64,000 nucleotides of DNA from Anaeroplasma bactoclasticum (lineage in GTDB: Bacteria > Bacillota_I > Bacilli_A > Acholeplasmatales > Anaeroplasmataceae), in the NCBI RefSeq assembly GCF_003550015.1, contig NZ_QXEV01000007.1, forward strand, positions 19,234 through 83,233, given 5' to 3'. Position numbers and translations under genes: made by a program. A model generated the notes under the pieces. It was not told where the DNA came from, searched no databases, and was given only the letters and a program-made list of their open reading frames with translations. Every line of letters begins with the position of its first letter. Position 1 is the stretch's first letter. Of this stretch, positions 24,859 to 36,856 are shown one piece after another.

Positions 24859-25546
24859 ATAGTTCTCCTTCATATAATGGCTTCATCTTATATGAATCAT
24901 AAGGAGAGAATGCATATACACTCATTCTCTTATCATCCTTTAAGATATAATATGTATCCTCTTCAATTACAACTGCACAATCCTCTTCAATTCCAAAGGA
25001 TAGTAATCCATATTTTTTTATTTCGTCATTATAAAATATTAAATCTTCATTTTGATAATGAGGGCACATACTAATATTTAAAATTCCTAATCCCTCTACC
25101 ATCTTATAGTTGTAATTATGGAAATTATCTTGATACATATATTTATCTCCCATAGAGATTTTAGCCAGTAGCATAGCTCCTGCAGAGGAGCCTACTATTA
25201 TTTTATTATCTACTGTATGATGTCTTAAAATTTCATCTAGTTTATTTTCTTTGAAATAAGCAATTAAATCATCGCTCATTCCACCTCCGATATATAGCAT
25301 ATCGGATTTTTCCAATAACTCCTCAAAGGAGTCTTTATTTTCAAAGGTTAAATCTAAAATATTGCAGGATAAGCCTTCCATCATTTTATGGAATTTTAGA
25401 ATAGACTTTTCTATATCCTTAACAGCATATGGACAATATAGCACAGTTGGGGATTCCTTACCAATCTTTTCTAGTAAGACTCTTTCAATACGATTATTTA
25501 CTTTTTCACGATTGACCTTACCGCCAATTAATGCATAAATTGCCAT
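24833..25546 (-). CDS. Peptidase E-like (S51 family) protein
   Basis: The protein is 237 residues. It shows the S51 nucleophile strand IIVGSSAGAMLL near residue 118, with YIGGGMSDDLIAYF upstream as the substrate loop and MCPHYQNED as the probable catalytic His region. Family members cleave Asp-X dipeptides or cyanophycin products. The gene overlaps pheA and abuts trmB. Confidence 0.82.
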   Translation of the reverse strand: MAIYALIGGKVNREKVNNRIERVLLEKIGKESPTVLYCPYAVKDIEKSILKFHKMMEGLSCNILDLTFENKDSFEELLEKSDMLYIGGGMSDDLIAYFKENKLDEILRHHTVDNKIIVGSSAGAMLLAKISMGDKYMYQDNFHNYNYKMVEGLGILNISMCPHYQNEDLIFYNDEIKKYGLLSFGIEEDCAVVIEEDTYYILKDDKRMSVYAFSPYDSYKMKPLYEGELYENSSIRP

Positions 25547-25554
25547 ATTTACAC

Positions 25555-26199
25555 CTACTTCTTTTCTGCGACTAACCTATAAATTGGTCCAAGCTTCGAC
25601 CATTTATCTTCAAATTCCGTGGTGATATTATCTGGATATTTTTCAGTTTCATTATGTAAATCCAAACAAATATCATGAAGCTTCCAACCATTATCATTAA
25701 AGGATTCTAAAGAGAATTCAAAGAAATGGCGATTATCTGTTTTTTGCTCAATATTTCCATCCTCTTTTAGAATTATCCTATATTGATCTAAGAATGTCTT
25801 AAAAGTTAATCTTCTTTTGGCATGGCACTTCTTAGGCCATGGATCGGAGAAGTTTAAATAAATTTTAGAAACCTCACCCTTATCAAAGTATTCTGTGATA
25901 GATTCTGCATCAATTACAGCAAGTTTTAAATTAGGAATATCATCTAAAATTGCCTTTTCTAGTGCTCTTAAAAGCACAGAATCAAACTTTTCTAAGGCAA
26001 CATAATTGATATTTGGATTTCTTTTTGCAAGCTCCATTATGAATTGTCCCTTACCACATCCAATTTCGATATATAGAGGATTCTCATTTTTAAATAAGCT
26101 TTGCCATTTTCCTTTATAGATTTTTGCATCCTCAATATAATATGTATTATTATTTTGAGCTAAACGTTCTCTTGCGTTCTTTACTTTTCTTAATCTCAT
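25555..26199 (-). CDS. trmB: tRNA (guanine-N7-)-methyltransferase
   Basis: The protein is 214 residues. The SAM-binding YIEIGCGKGQFI is near residue 43, and the family signature LNFSDPWPKKCHAKRRLTF is near 115. A C-terminal DNRHFFEFSLESF follows. It makes m7G46 in tRNA. Its ATG meets the stop of pepV, so the two are coupled. Confidence 0.95.
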   Translation of the reverse strand: MRLRKVKNARERLAQNNNTYYIEDAKIYKGKWQSLFKNENPLYIEIGCGKGQFIMELAKRNPNINYVALEKFDSVLLRALEKAILDDIPNLKLAVIDAESITEYFDKGEVSKIYLNFSDPWPKKCHAKRRLTFKTFLDQYRIILKEDGNIEQKTDNRHFFEFSLESFNDNGWKLHDICLDLHNETEKYPDNITTEFEDKWSKLGPIYRLVAEKK

Positions 26200-27548
26200 T
26201 ATTTTGTTAATTCGTATATAGCCTTAAAGTAAACCTCAACTGCTAAGTCAAAATCACTTTCATATAAATATTCATTCGCTATATGACAAACATCCTCTCT
26301 TCCTACAACAAGTGGTCCAAAGGCAACGGCCTGGCCAATTTCTCTAGCATAAGTACCACCACCAATAGTAATTGGTCCATTCGTAGTGTCCTTTGTAACT
26401 TCCTTATAAACATCCATAAGCTTTGTAACTAATTCAGATTTAGGGCTTACATAATGTCTTGGGCTATTATATAGAATCTTATAGCTATAGCCATATTTTT
26501 TAGTGGCATTAGCTACCTTTTCTTCAATTACTTTAAACTGACTATCTAGTGGCACTCTACAGTTAACACCAAATTTAAGCTTTCCATCCTCTATTCTTAC
26601 TACTGCAAAATTGGAAGTTAAATATTTCATTTCCTCATCATACATATCATAGCCAAGCTTTTTACCCCAAGTATCTCCTAAGAAATACTCATCCATAAAT
26701 TTAGCAATTTTGCTATCTGTATATTCATGTAAGAATTCAAATAATATATATGCGGCATTCACTCCAATTTCAGGGTTCATAGCGTGTGCTGCAACACCAT
26801 ATGCAATATATTCCCCATTTTGGTATTTACCGTTATAATTCTTATCCTTCAAAAACTTTTCAAACTCTTTAGAGTAATCACTCTTTAAAGTCATCTTAGC
26901 TTCACTAGGCACAACATTATATCTATCTCCTGCAGTAAATGTAAGAATTATATCATCACTAGAATCTCCATAGATATCATAAGATGTCATTGCCTTTTCG
27001 CCATAGATTAGTGGGAAGCAAGCATCAGGAGAAAAACCTAGGGTTGGCTTTTCTTCTTTTTCTAGATATCTTTCTAGACATCTAGAACCAGACTCTTCAT
27101 CACAACCCATAATTAAGCGAATTCTTCTTTTAGGCTTAAAGCCCATATCTTTTAGCATTTTTAGTGCAATATAAGAAGCTACAAGTGGCCCTTTATCATC
27201 TAAGGAACCTCTTGCAAACATCTTGCCACCATCGAATCTTAATTCAAATGGATTAGAATCCCATTCACTCTCATTTACAGGCACAACATCTAAATGAGCA
27301 AGTACACCTAAAATTTCATTTCCTTCACCATATTCAATATGGCCTGCATAATTATCGATATTCTTTGTTATAAAGCCATCAGACTTTCCAACAGATAGGA
27401 TATATTCTAATGCTTTTTTATTTTCAATACCAAAAGGTGCATCACTATTTTCTTTATATTCATCTAAAACAGACTTATAAGAAATTAATTTTTTTAAAAC
27501 CTCAATCGCATAAGGTCTTTCTTTTTTATATAATTCACTAAAATCCAT
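26199..27548 (-). CDS. pepV: Dipeptidase PepV (M20 family)
   Basis: The protein is 449 residues. The start at 27548 has GGAGGGAATT upstream; the longer frame has none. Metal-site motifs are ILGVLAHLDVVPV, GSLDDKGPL and MGCDEESGS, with a late GPITIGGGTYAREI and an RVPL dimer region. PepV hydrolyses dipeptides with an unblocked N-terminus in the cytoplasm. It is followed by trmB in an operon. Confidence 0.92.
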   Translation of the reverse strand: MDFSELYKKERPYAIEVLKKLISYKSVLDEYKENSDAPFGIENKKALEYILSVGKSDGFITKNIDNYAGHIEYGEGNEILGVLAHLDVVPVNESEWDSNPFELRFDGGKMFARGSLDDKGPLVASYIALKMLKDMGFKPKRRIRLIMGCDEESGSRCLERYLEKEEKPTLGFSPDACFPLIYGEKAMTSYDIYGDSSDDIILTFTAGDRYNVVPSEAKMTLKSDYSKEFEKFLKDKNYNGKYQNGEYIAYGVAAHAMNPEIGVNAAYILFEFLHEYTDSKIAKFMDEYFLGDTWGKKLGYDMYDEEMKYLTSNFAVVRIEDGKLKFGVNCRVPLDSQFKVIEEKVANATKKYGYSYKILYNSPRHYVSPKSELVTKLMDVYKEVTKDTTNGPITIGGGTYAREIGQAVAFGPLVVGREDVCHIANEYLYESDFDLAVEVYFKAIYELTK

Positions 27549-27563
27549 AATTCCCTCCAAAAA

Positions 27564-27611
27564 TGAAAAAACAAAACGAATGTTCAACTTTAGGAAACAA
27601 TTCATTTTGTT
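27564..27611 (-). terminator. Terminator after the HPr gene
   Basis: AACAAAACGAAT (27570-27581) pairs with ATTCATTTTGTT (27600-27611) with one G-U pair; the minus strand continues with a T run. It separates HPr from pepV. Confidence 0.75.
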
Positions 27612-27621
27612 TTAATCCTTC

Positions 27622-27894
27622 TTATAATTCTTTTCCTAATCCTTGTTTAACAAGTGCATCGGTAATCGCATCCATTGCTTCGATTTCATCTTTACCATCG
27701 CACTTAATTTCTATTGTTGTTCCCGCATAAATGCCTAAGGCCATAACACCCATAATGGATTTAAAGTCTACGGTTTTTCTTAATGCAGTCAATGTAATAT
27801 TTGATTCAAATACCATTGCGACATTCACTAATGAGGTCGCTGGTCTTGCATGAATACCCGTTTCACTTGTAATTCTAAAAGATTTTTTAATCAT
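27622..27894 (-). CDS. ptsH: Phosphocarrier protein HPr
   Basis: The protein is 90 residues. The phosphorylated His is in TGIHARPATSLV near residue 15, and the regulatory Ser46 site is DFKSIMGVMALGIYAG. Both are intact, so phosphotransfer and HPr kinase/CcpA signalling are possible. No enzyme I gene is in the window; in most Bacilli ptsH is next to ptsI. Here it follows an EIIB-like gene by 14 bases. Confidence 0.94.
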   Translation of the reverse strand: MIKKSFRITSETGIHARPATSLVNVAMVFESNITLTALRKTVDFKSIMGVMALGIYAGTTIEIKCDGKDEIEAMDAITDALVKQGLGKEL

Positions 27895-27908
27895 ATCAAA
27901 TACCCTCC

Positions 27909-28271
27909 CTAAAGAATGTTATCTAAAGCCTTTTTTATAATTTGACTATCTAGTTTGAATAAAGTTTTGATTATATTACCTGTTACAAATACACCAGATG
28001 TAGCAATTGTTTTAATTCCTTCTAAATCCACAGTATCTAAATCAGCTACCTGGAATTTTAATCTGCCATTATCTACAGTTACTTCTTCTATATTATCCTT
28101 ACCACCAAGAAGGTTAATTAAATTATTTGTAAATTCATCATCCACCTTGATGTGCTTAGGTTTATTATTTCCTTTTAATACCACAAAGACAATAATTAAC
28201 ACTATTGCTGCTATAACTACTACGCCTATCCCACAAAGTAATGCGATAAACCAAGGTTCCATTTTTACCAC
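27909..28271 (-). CDS. Membrane-anchored PTS EIIB-like protein lacking the active Cys
   Basis: The protein is 120 residues from a GTG with AGGAGGG six bases upstream. One N-terminal membrane segment (about 7-31) is followed by a glucose-type EIIB domain: LINLLGGKDNIEEVTVDNGR, then DTVDLEGIKTIATSGVFVTG. In active EIIB the sequence after NI-V is DACITRLR with the phosphorylated Cys; here it is TVDNGRLK, with no Cys. The domain therefore cannot take a phosphoryl group in the usual way. It probably partners HPr or another PTS protein in a regulatory role, which is inference. Confidence 0.75.
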   Translation of the reverse strand: MVKMEPWFIALLCGIGVVVIAAIVLIIVFVVLKGNNKPKHIKVDDEFTNNLINLLGGKDNIEEVTVDNGRLKFQVADLDTVDLEGIKTIATSGVFVTGNIIKTLFKLDSQIIKKALDNIL

Positions 28272-28377
28272 AAATATCCCTCCTCAAATCGAAAGCGTTC
28301 CCATAATCCATTATAATTTCTTTTCATAGAATATTCAAGCCTTTTTCTTTATAAAAGAAAAGGAACACAAGGTGCTC

Positions 28378-30017
<1,640 letters not shown>

Positions 30018-30028
30018 AATATTCTCCT

Positions 30029-31048
30029 TTATTTTATAAACATGGCATCTCCAAAGGAAAAGAATCTATATTTTTCCTTAACGGCTTCTTTATAAGCATC
30101 TAATATGAATTCTCTTCCAGCAAAGGCAGATACTAGCATAATTAGTGTTGATTTTGGTAAATGGAAATTTGTAATCTGTGCATCAATTGCTTTAAATTTA
30201 TATCCTGGATAAATAAAAATAGATGTATTTGCACAGGTTTCTTTAAATCCATTATCATATGCAGATTCTAAGGTTCTTGTTGAAGTAGTACCTACCGCAA
30301 CAATTCTTTTACCATTCTTCTTTGCAAGATTTAATCTTTCTGCAGCCTCTTTAGAAATTTCATAATATTCGGAATGCATCACATGATTTGTTAAATCTTC
30401 TTCCTCTACTGGACGGAATGTACCAAGGCCTACATGCAAAGTAACATAGATTAGTTCTACTCCCTTTTCTTCTAGCTTTTTTAAAATCTCTGGAGTGAAA
30501 TGTAATCCTGCAGTAGGTGCTGCAGCACTACCTGGGTGCTTCGCATATACCGTTTGATATCTATCCTTATCTGCTAATTTTTCATGAATATATGGAGGAA
30601 GCGGCATTTCACCAAGCTTATCTAGTATTTCAACTAAAATACCATCATATATAAGCTTAAATTTACAAATACCCTGGTCTTCCTTTTCAATGCATTCTGC
30701 CTTTAGCATACCATCTCCAAAGGATATAATTTGGCCAATGTGTACCTTTCTTTGAGGTCTAGCTAGGGTTTGCCATACATTTTCACCTAAATCCTTTAAA
30801 AGTAATACCTCAGTAACTCCACCAGTATCTCTAGTACCAATTAATCTTGCAGGAATTACCTTTGTATCATTTAAAACTAAAACATCATTGCTATCAAGAT
30901 AATCAATAATATCTGTGAAATGCTTATGCTCCCATGTCTTTGTTTTTTTATCTAATACCATTAAACGAGAAGCTCCTCTATCCTTAAGTGGAGTTTGAGC
31001 AATAAGCTCCTCTGGTAAATCATAATCATAATCTGTTGTAAGTATCAT
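30029..31048 (-). CDS. queA: S-adenosylmethionine:tRNA ribosyltransferase-isomerase
   Basis: The protein is 339 residues with the expected [16 protein letters not shown] near the start, [21 protein letters not shown] near 170 (core [13 protein letters not shown]) and [11 protein letters not shown]. It adds the epoxycyclopentane moiety to 7-aminomethyl-7-deazaguanine in tRNA. It overlaps ruvB by 4 bases. Confidence 0.96.
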   Translation of the reverse strand: MILTTDYDYDLPEELIAQTPLKDRGASRLMVLDKKTKTWEHKHFTDIIDYLDSNDVLVLNDTKVIPARLIGTRDTGGVTEVLLLKDLGENVWQTLARPQRKVHIGQIISFGDGMLKAECIEKEDQGICKFKLIYDGILVEILDKLGEMPLPPYIHEKLADKDRYQTVYAKHPGSAAAPTAGLHFTPEILKKLEEKGVELIYVTLHVGLGTFRPVEEEDLTNHVMHSEYYEISKEAAERLNLAKKNGKRIVAVGTTSTRTLESAYDNGFKETCANTSIFIYPGYKFKAIDAQITNFHLPKSTLIMLVSAFAGREFILDAYKEAVKEKYRFFSFGDAMFIK

Positions 31049-32073
31049 GCGAAAATCCCCTTAAAATACTTAATGCCTAATGTTTCATAGGCCTTTTGTG
31101 TAGCGATTCTTCCTCTATTGCTTCTTTTGATATATCCTTCTTGTAATAGATATGGCTCATATACATCTTCGATAGTAGATACCTCTTCAGAGATAGTTGC
31201 AGCTAAGGATTCAACTCCAACAGGTCCACCCTGAAATGTTTCTACAATAGCTCTTAAATATCTAAAATCTGTATAATCTAATCCATTAGAATCAATACCA
31301 AGCTTCTTTAAAGCCTCCTTGCAAATATCTAAAGAAATGATTCCGTCATTTCTAACATCTGCAAAATCTCTTACTCTTCTAAATAGACGGTTTGCAATAC
31401 GTGGTGTACCACGGCTTCTTCTTGCAAGCTCTAAGGAGGCTTCCTTATCAATTTTACAATCGAACACCTGGGCTGTTCTTTCAATAATCGTTCTAAGCTC
31501 AGGAACTGTATAATAATTCAATCTTAAAACAACACCAAAGCGATCTCTTAATGGTGCAGATAAATCACCAAATCTTGTTGTTGCACCAATTAATGTAAAT
31601 GGTGGTAAATCTACTCGAATACTTCTTGTAGATGAATCCTTACCAACCATAATATCTAATACATAATCCTCCATAGCGGAATATAATACTTCCTCAACAT
31701 ATCTTGGAAGACGGTGAATCTCATCAATAAATAGTACGTCGCCTTCTTCTAATGTAGATAATACTGCAGCTAAATCGCCACTACGCTCTACCGATGGTCC
31801 ACTAATAACTTTCATATTTACACCAAGCTCGTTAGCAACAATTTGAGCTAAGGTAGTTTTACCTAGTCCTGGAGGTCCATAAAATAGACAATGGTCTAAT
31901 GCCTCATTACGCTTTAGAGCTGCCTTAATGTATACTTCAAGCATCTCTTTAGCTTCCTCTTGACCTATATATTCCTTTAATCTTTGTGGACGCAAGGATA
32001 GCTCGGAGGCTTCATCTGTTATATGCTCATTTGGATCGACGATTCTTTCGTCATCTCGAATCATAGTTGACAT
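31045..32073 (-). CDS. ruvB: Holliday junction branch migration ATPase RuvB
   Basis: The protein is 342 residues. Walker A is [12 protein letters not shown] and Walker [12 protein letters not shown]; sensor [17 protein letters not shown] and a C-terminal winged helix with [17 protein letters not shown] follow. It is the hexameric motor of the RuvAB complex. AGGAGG precedes the ATG; ruvA lies 8 bases upstream. Confidence 0.97.
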   Translation of the reverse strand: MSTMIRDDERIVDPNEHITDEASELSLRPQRLKEYIGQEEAKEMLEVYIKAALKRNEALDHCLFYGPPGLGKTTLAQIVANELGVNMKVISGPSVERSGDLAAVLSTLEEGDVLFIDEIHRLPRYVEEVLYSAMEDYVLDIMVGKDSSTRSIRVDLPPFTLIGATTRFGDLSAPLRDRFGVVLRLNYYTVPELRTIIERTAQVFDCKIDKEASLELARRSRGTPRIANRLFRRVRDFADVRNDGIISLDICKEALKKLGIDSNGLDYTDFRYLRAIVETFQGGPVGVESLAATISEEVSTIEDVYEPYLLQEGYIKRSNRGRIATQKAYETLGIKYFKGIFA

Positions 32074-32081
32074 AATACCTC

Positions 32082-32648
32082 CTACTTAGCTAAAAGCTTT
32101 AATGCATCCTTAATTAAATCTCCAACCTCTTTATTCGCATCAAGCTTTGATAATACTTTTGTAAGCTCCTTCTTACCATATCCTAGTGCCATTAATGCTT
32201 CTTCTACATCAGACATTTTGGAAGTACCAGAGCCATCCGAAATCAAATCCTCTGTGAAAGTAAGCTTTCCCTTTAAATCCAAAATAATCTGCTGGCTTGC
32301 TTTAGTACCAATACCAGGGAACTTTCTTAAATAAGCATCATTTCTAGATTCTATAGCTCTTATAACCTCAGATACAGACCCAGAAGCTAAAATAGAAAGT
32401 GCACTCTTAGGTCCAATACCAGAAACAGAAATCAGTTTTAAAAATAATTCCTTTTCATCATCAGATAAGAATCCATATAAATCATTTTGGTCTTCCCTAA
32501 CATACTGATATGTATAAATTTTATAATCTTCATTAAGTTTAAAATTATATGGATTTGGAACTATAAGGATATAGCCAATTCCATTATTTTCTTGAATAAT
32601 ATATTTAGGAGTAATCTTCGTTACCCTTCCAATAATATAACCATACAT
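32082..32648 (-). CDS. ruvA: Holliday junction protein RuvA
   Basis: The protein is 188 residues from the ATG at 32648 with AAAGGTGAT upstream; the longer frame lacks one. It has the N-terminal OB fold ([18 protein letters not shown]), tandem HhH motifs ([15 protein letters not shown] and [16 protein letters not shown]) and the C-terminal RuvB-contact helix bundle. It binds four-way junctions. Confidence 0.96.
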   Translation of the reverse strand: MYGYIIGRVTKITPKYIIQENNGIGYILIVPNPYNFKLNEDYKIYTYQYVREDQNDLYGFLSDDEKELFLKLISVSGIGPKSALSILASGSVSEVIRAIESRNDAYLRKFPGIGTKASQQIILDLKGKLTFTEDLISDGSGTSKMSDVEEALMALGYGKKELTKVLSKLDANKEVGDLIKDALKLLAK

Positions 32649-32717
32649 AAAAATATCACCTTTAACATCATACCATAAATAAGTCAAATTTAAAAGTGAA
32701 ACAAAGTTTCAATTGTT

Positions 32718-32741
32718 GAAAAAAAAGGGATTTTTTCCCTT
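32718..32741 (-). terminator. Terminator after the methyltransferase gene
   Basis: AAGGGA pairs with TCCCTT (32725-32741) and is followed on the minus strand by a T run. Confidence 0.8.
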
Positions 32742-33324
32742 ATTTCTTCAAAAAGACAAAATAGTCCTTATGGTCTATAAATAATAACCCTGTTTTATTA
32801 GCTAAAGCCTCCATAGTTTTCAAATCACAAAAGGAAATATGGGTCGAATCCCTTAAATACCACCAAGACTCTAAAGGATATTTTTTAAGCTGTGTCATGA
32901 TAATAATTCTTCCATTATCATTTAATTTTTGAATCAAATCTAGCATCAAAGAATAGATATCTTTTATATGCTCAAATACTTCAATTAAAATGATTGTATC
33001 AAACAAAATATTTGGCATTTTAGGGTAATAATACAAGTCATAATAATAGCATAAAGAATCCCTATTAATAATATCTGATAAGGCGTGTATTTGACCACAT
33101 CCAAAATCTAGTGATACACCTTGAATAGATGGCTTAATTTTTTCATAAACGCCTTCCATATACTTCATATATCCCGTATCACAAACATGCATATCATATC
33201 TTTCTTTTTCTTCTTTAGAAGAAAGATTAGAAATTTTTCTTAAATATCCGCATTCCTTGCATAACAAATATTCATTTTTATTGATTAGAGTTTTTAAAAA
33301 CTCACCACCACAAAAACAATTCAT
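32740..33324 (-). CDS. Class I SAM-dependent methyltransferase with N-terminal zinc ribbon
   Basis: The protein is 194 residues. Residues 3-24 form a short zinc ribbon (CFCGGEF, then LLCKECGYL). The methyltransferase core has VSLDFGCGQIHAL near residue 72, TIILIEVFEHI near 108 and GRIIIMTQ near 137. The organisation recalls small-molecule or rRNA/sugar methyltransferases; the substrate is unknown. It diverges from the coiled-coil gene. Confidence 0.8.
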   Translation of the reverse strand: MNCFCGGEFLKTLINKNEYLLCKECGYLRKISNLSSKEEKERYDMHVCDTGYMKYMEGVYEKIKPSIQGVSLDFGCGQIHALSDIINRDSLCYYYDLYYYPKMPNILFDTIILIEVFEHIKDIYSLMLDLIQKLNDNGRIIIMTQLKKYPLESWWYLRDSTHISFCDLKTMEALANKTGLLFIDHKDYFVFLKK

Positions 33325-33409
33325 TTTTAGATAATTCCTTTTTCTTTACTATTAGTCAAAAAAATTATATAATAATTTTGATATCTTTGCAATGAAGGAG
33401 GTGAATCCT

Positions 33410-36400
33410 ATGGCAGCATATGAAGAAACATTAGATGCTTTAAAAACAAAGCTTTTAGAATATTTAAAACGAAGCGAAAATAGTTCCTCACAAGAACCAC
33501 TAACGTTTTCTTTATTAAATAGCTTAAGAAAATCTGTTTTATCCTACACAAAAAAGATGAATCTTATTTGTAATAAAATTAAACCTCAAGAACAAAGCTA
33601 TACTTCTGCCTTTGATTCACTATCTAAAGAATACTCCAAAAAAGAAAAGGAGCTAGAAGCAAAGCTTCGAAAAGATACACAAGATATCATTTCTAAATAC
33701 GATGATAAAATTAATACATTAAAGGATGAAATCAAGGAGAAGGAAAAAGAAATACACTTTGAAGAAAACAATATCTTAATGGATATTGAATTCTTTATTA
33801 TGGCAAGTGATCAAAATAAAGAAATGTTTGAAGCAGAATATAATGAAAATGTCAGCCGCTTCAATTACCAAATTCAGATTGCTTCTGATTCTTATTCTGA
33901 AAACACAATTCGCTTTAATGATTTATTATCAAAAGAAATTGAAAAGCTAGAGGAAAAATATAAATTATCTCTTATCGATTATGATAAGGATACAGAAAGA
34001 ATCATTTCACATTATCAAAAAAATGTTGATGAATTAAATCAAATTCTAGCTAAAAAAATAGATGATTTTAATAAATTTCAAGCTCAAAAGCGCCAAAAGA
34101 AAGTAAAGGAATCTATGGAATTTAACGATAAGATTCGTGCTTTAGTTTCTTTAAGAAATGAAAAGAATCAAGAGGCTAGAAATGAATACGCAAGAAAACA
34201 GGCAGAGGCTCAAGAGACAAAGGAAAGTAAAAGGCAGCAATATCAAATGGAATCCCAAAAGATATCCAAGGAATTTGTCTTAAACATGACTGCCTTAGAT
34301 GACCGTATTTCTACTTTGAAAAAAGAGTTTAATGATGCTCAAGATCAAGAAAAGAGAGCTTTAGAATATCGTCTTTTAGAGTTAAAAAAGGAAGAAGAAA
34401 AACTATTACATGATTTATATACTACTTCTACTTCAACTAAAAAGAGTGCTAAAAAAATCAAATCAGAGTATTACGGATATCAAGAAATTGAAAGAAAAAA
34501 TACTGATAAAGCATTAAGCCATTTAGAAAAAGCCTATTTAGCTAATTCAGAAAAGACAAATTATCAGAAAAAACTATTAGATTTAGATCGTACCTTCAAT
34601 ATGAAATTCATTGTTGAAAATGAAACCTATGATAATAAAAAATTCCAAGAGATTAACAATGAATTTGAAATTGATATGAACCATGCTGTTCAAATCAATG
34701 ATTTAGAGTATAACCGTGAAGCAAATAAATTAAGAAGTGAGAATAATTTAAAAACATTAAAGGAAGAGAGAAACTTTGATGAAGCAGATGCTTTGCACCA
34801 AATTGAGACAGAAAAATTAATTTGTCAAATTAAGTCTATCAAATATGAAATTGCTTCTTTTGAAGAAATTCAAAAGCTATTACATAAATTTGAAAGTGAT
34901 AAATTTACTACTACTATCAATTTTAAAACAGTAAATAATCTATTAGAGGTTGAAAAATGTAAGGTTTTAGACACATTAAATAAATCTATGTACAACCTTA
35001 ATGTAAAAAGCTCAAAAATGGTCTTAGATACATCAAATAAGGCTATTGATTTAAAGAATAAGGAATATGAACAAAAGGGTAAAGCTAAAATCAAAAGAAA
35101 TCGTATGGTACTAAATACAGAACAAAAGCTAGTTGAATACCAAATCGAATCCTTTAAAAGAGATAAAGCCTTAGAGCTTGCTGTATTAAATAGAAACTTC
35201 TTCTTTGAATTAGATACATTAGGTCATGATTTCTTAGCTTCAAAATTCAAATTAGAATATAAGAATATTATGGGAAATCTATCTATATTAACAGAAATCA
35301 TTACTATGATTCATTATATGGAAACTGATTTACTTAAGATTTTATATGATAATGTTTCTACAAGACCAGAATATAAAGAGGTTGTATGGCCATTTATAAA
35401 TGAGCTATTATCTATTATCTTCCAAGGCTATCAAAGAGCTTTATCTATCTTCCATGACACAACAGATACAATGATTCATGAAAGAATTGAATTTGAAGAG
35501 ACTCTAAAATATAAAGGCTTCTATAAAAACATAGAAGCAAATTATAAAGGGGAATTATCTGGATTTATAGATAAAAAGGAATACTATCTAAAGCAAATCA
35601 ATGATGTTTCAGCACAATTAGAGAACAATAAAGGGCTTTTGTTCTCCTTAGATAATGATTTATACGCCAGACGTAAAAACGCCAAAAGAACAGGGAATTA
35701 TGATAGTGAGCTAAAAGAGATTCAAGATACTACACTACAATATCATGATGTAGAAAATGAAAACCTTCGTCTTTCAAAGAAGCTTTTAGTTTTACAAAAG
35801 GAAGTTAGCCGTATTGATAATCAAATTTCACAAGTAAACCTAAGCTATACACGTCAGCAGGATGAAATAAAGAAAATGCAAATGACTAATGCACAAAGCT
35901 ATTTTGAGCTTGAAAAATCATTAGAAAGACATATTTCTTCTTCTATTGCTGATATGAATGTGAAGCTAAGAGAACAAGATATTGATTCAAATGAATTTCA
36001 AAATTCTATTTCTATTGTTAAGGATAAAAATGAAGCATTCCTTAAACTTTCTTTAGACTTCATTGAAGGTGTTTATCAAATTATGTACCGTTTCTCTAAC
36101 AATGAGCAAGATGCAATCATTAAATCTGCAGAAATCTTAGAGGCTGGTTATAAAACAGATTTATCAGAACTCGATAGAGATGATAAAAACGAAAGAGCAA
36201 ATGCTAAGGCAATCTATATAAGAGAGGATCAAGCAAGGCAAGAAGAAATTATTCGCTTTGATAAAGATGTCATTCAAGATTCCATATCTATGAAGCAAAG
36301 TATTTCAAACCATGATGCACTAGTAAAAAAGCTTACTCAAAATATTCAAGAGGAAATGACCCAAGCAAATCAAACCTTTTATCAAGATTATTATGCAATT

Positions 36401-36817
36401 TGTGATAATCAAAAGGATGTCGTTGATAAACATGCAAAGGACATTAAGAATCTTGAGACTGAATATCAAAGAAATAGAGTTATTATTTTTGATAGATTCA
36501 AGAAAAGCAAAGCACAGCTTAAATCTATGCTAGAGGAATACATTTCATCAAGAAACGAAATCTTACAGCATTTACCAATCGCTGAAAAGGAAAATGAAAA
36601 GGCCTTCCATCTAGATGATATTAAAAAATCCATTGAGCTTGACGAAACATATCAAGAAATCAAAACAAAAAGTACTACTTCTATGAAGGAAGTATTAAAA
36701 AAAATGGATTTAATCAAAGCCGCCTTTGATTCAAAGCAAGCTGAAATTGAGCGTAATCATAAAATGTCTAAACAAAAGGAAAGACGTAATCATCAAGCTC
36801 AATTACGAAGAATATAA
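33410..36817 (+). CDS. Very large coiled-coil protein, 1135 aa, function unknown
   Basis: The start at 33410 has AAGGAGGTGA upstream. The protein is almost entirely charged and helical, with heptad-like stretches throughout (for example KKEKELEAKLRKDTQDIISK near residue 75 and RQDEIKKMQMTNAQSYFELE near 820). A less charged helical region lies near residues 610-680. There is no signal peptide, membrane segment or ATPase motif, so SMC and Rad50 are excluded. It ends in a basic tail (KERRNHQAQLRRI). A cytoplasmic filament or scaffold is likely. It converges on ftsZ across a shared terminator. Confidence 0.8.
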   Translation: MAAYEETLDALKTKLLEYLKRSENSSSQEPLTFSLLNSLRKSVLSYTKKMNLICNKIKPQEQSYTSAFDSLSKEYSKKEKELEAKLRKDTQDIISKYDDKINTLKDEIKEKEKEIHFEENNILMDIEFFIMASDQNKEMFEAEYNENVSRFNYQIQIASDSYSENTIRFNDLLSKEIEKLEEKYKLSLIDYDKDTERIISHYQKNVDELNQILAKKIDDFNKFQAQKRQKKVKESMEFNDKIRALVSLRNEKNQEARNEYARKQAEAQETKESKRQQYQMESQKISKEFVLNMTALDDRISTLKKEFNDAQDQEKRALEYRLLELKKEEEKLLHDLYTTSTSTKKSAKKIKSEYYGYQEIERKNTDKALSHLEKAYLANSEKTNYQKKLLDLDRTFNMKFIVENETYDNKKFQEINNEFEIDMNHAVQINDLEYNREANKLRSENNLKTLKEERNFDEADALHQIETEKLICQIKSIKYEIASFEEIQKLLHKFESDKFTTTINFKTVNNLLEVEKCKVLDTLNKSMYNLNVKSSKMVLDTSNKAIDLKNKEYEQKGKAKIKRNRMVLNTEQKLVEYQIESFKRDKALELAVLNRNFFFELDTLGHDFLASKFKLEYKNIMGNLSILTEIITMIHYMETDLLKILYDNVSTRPEYKEVVWPFINELLSIIFQGYQRALSIFHDTTDTMIHERIEFEETLKYKGFYKNIEANYKGELSGFIDKKEYYLKQINDVSAQLENNKGLLFSLDNDLYARRKNAKRTGNYDSELKEIQDTTLQYHDVENENLRLSKKLLVLQKEVSRIDNQISQVNLSYTRQQDEIKKMQMTNAQSYFELEKSLERHISSSIADMNVKLREQDIDSNEFQNSISIVKDKNEAFLKLSLDFIEGVYQIMYRFSNNEQDAIIKSAEILEAGYKTDLSELDRDDKNERANAKAIYIREDQARQEEIIRFDKDVIQDSISMKQSISNHDALVKKLTQNIQEEMTQANQTFYQDYYAICDNQKDVVDKHAKDIKNLETEYQRNRVIIFDRFKKSKAQLKSMLEEYISSRNEILQHLPIAEKENEKAFHLDDIKKSIELDETYQEIKTKSTTSMKEVLKKMDLIKAAFDSKQAEIERNHKMSKQKERRNHQAQLRRI

Positions 36818-36819
36818 AA

Positions 36820-36852
36820 AATACCTATCACGTTTTATTGTGATAGGTTTTT
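36820..36852. terminator. Bidirectional terminator between the coiled-coil gene and ftsZ
   Basis: ACCTATCAC (36823-36831) pairs with GTGATAGGT (36840-36848), with T runs on both strands. Confidence 0.88.
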
Positions 36853-36856
36853 CTTT

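Noticed and set aside
28285..28300. cre-like sequence TGGGAACGCTTTCG upstream of the EIIB-like gene
   Set aside because: It has three mismatches to the consensus, too weak to call.
33410..36817. SMC/Rad50-type ATPase
   Set aside because: There is no Walker A or signature motif at either end and no hinge domain.
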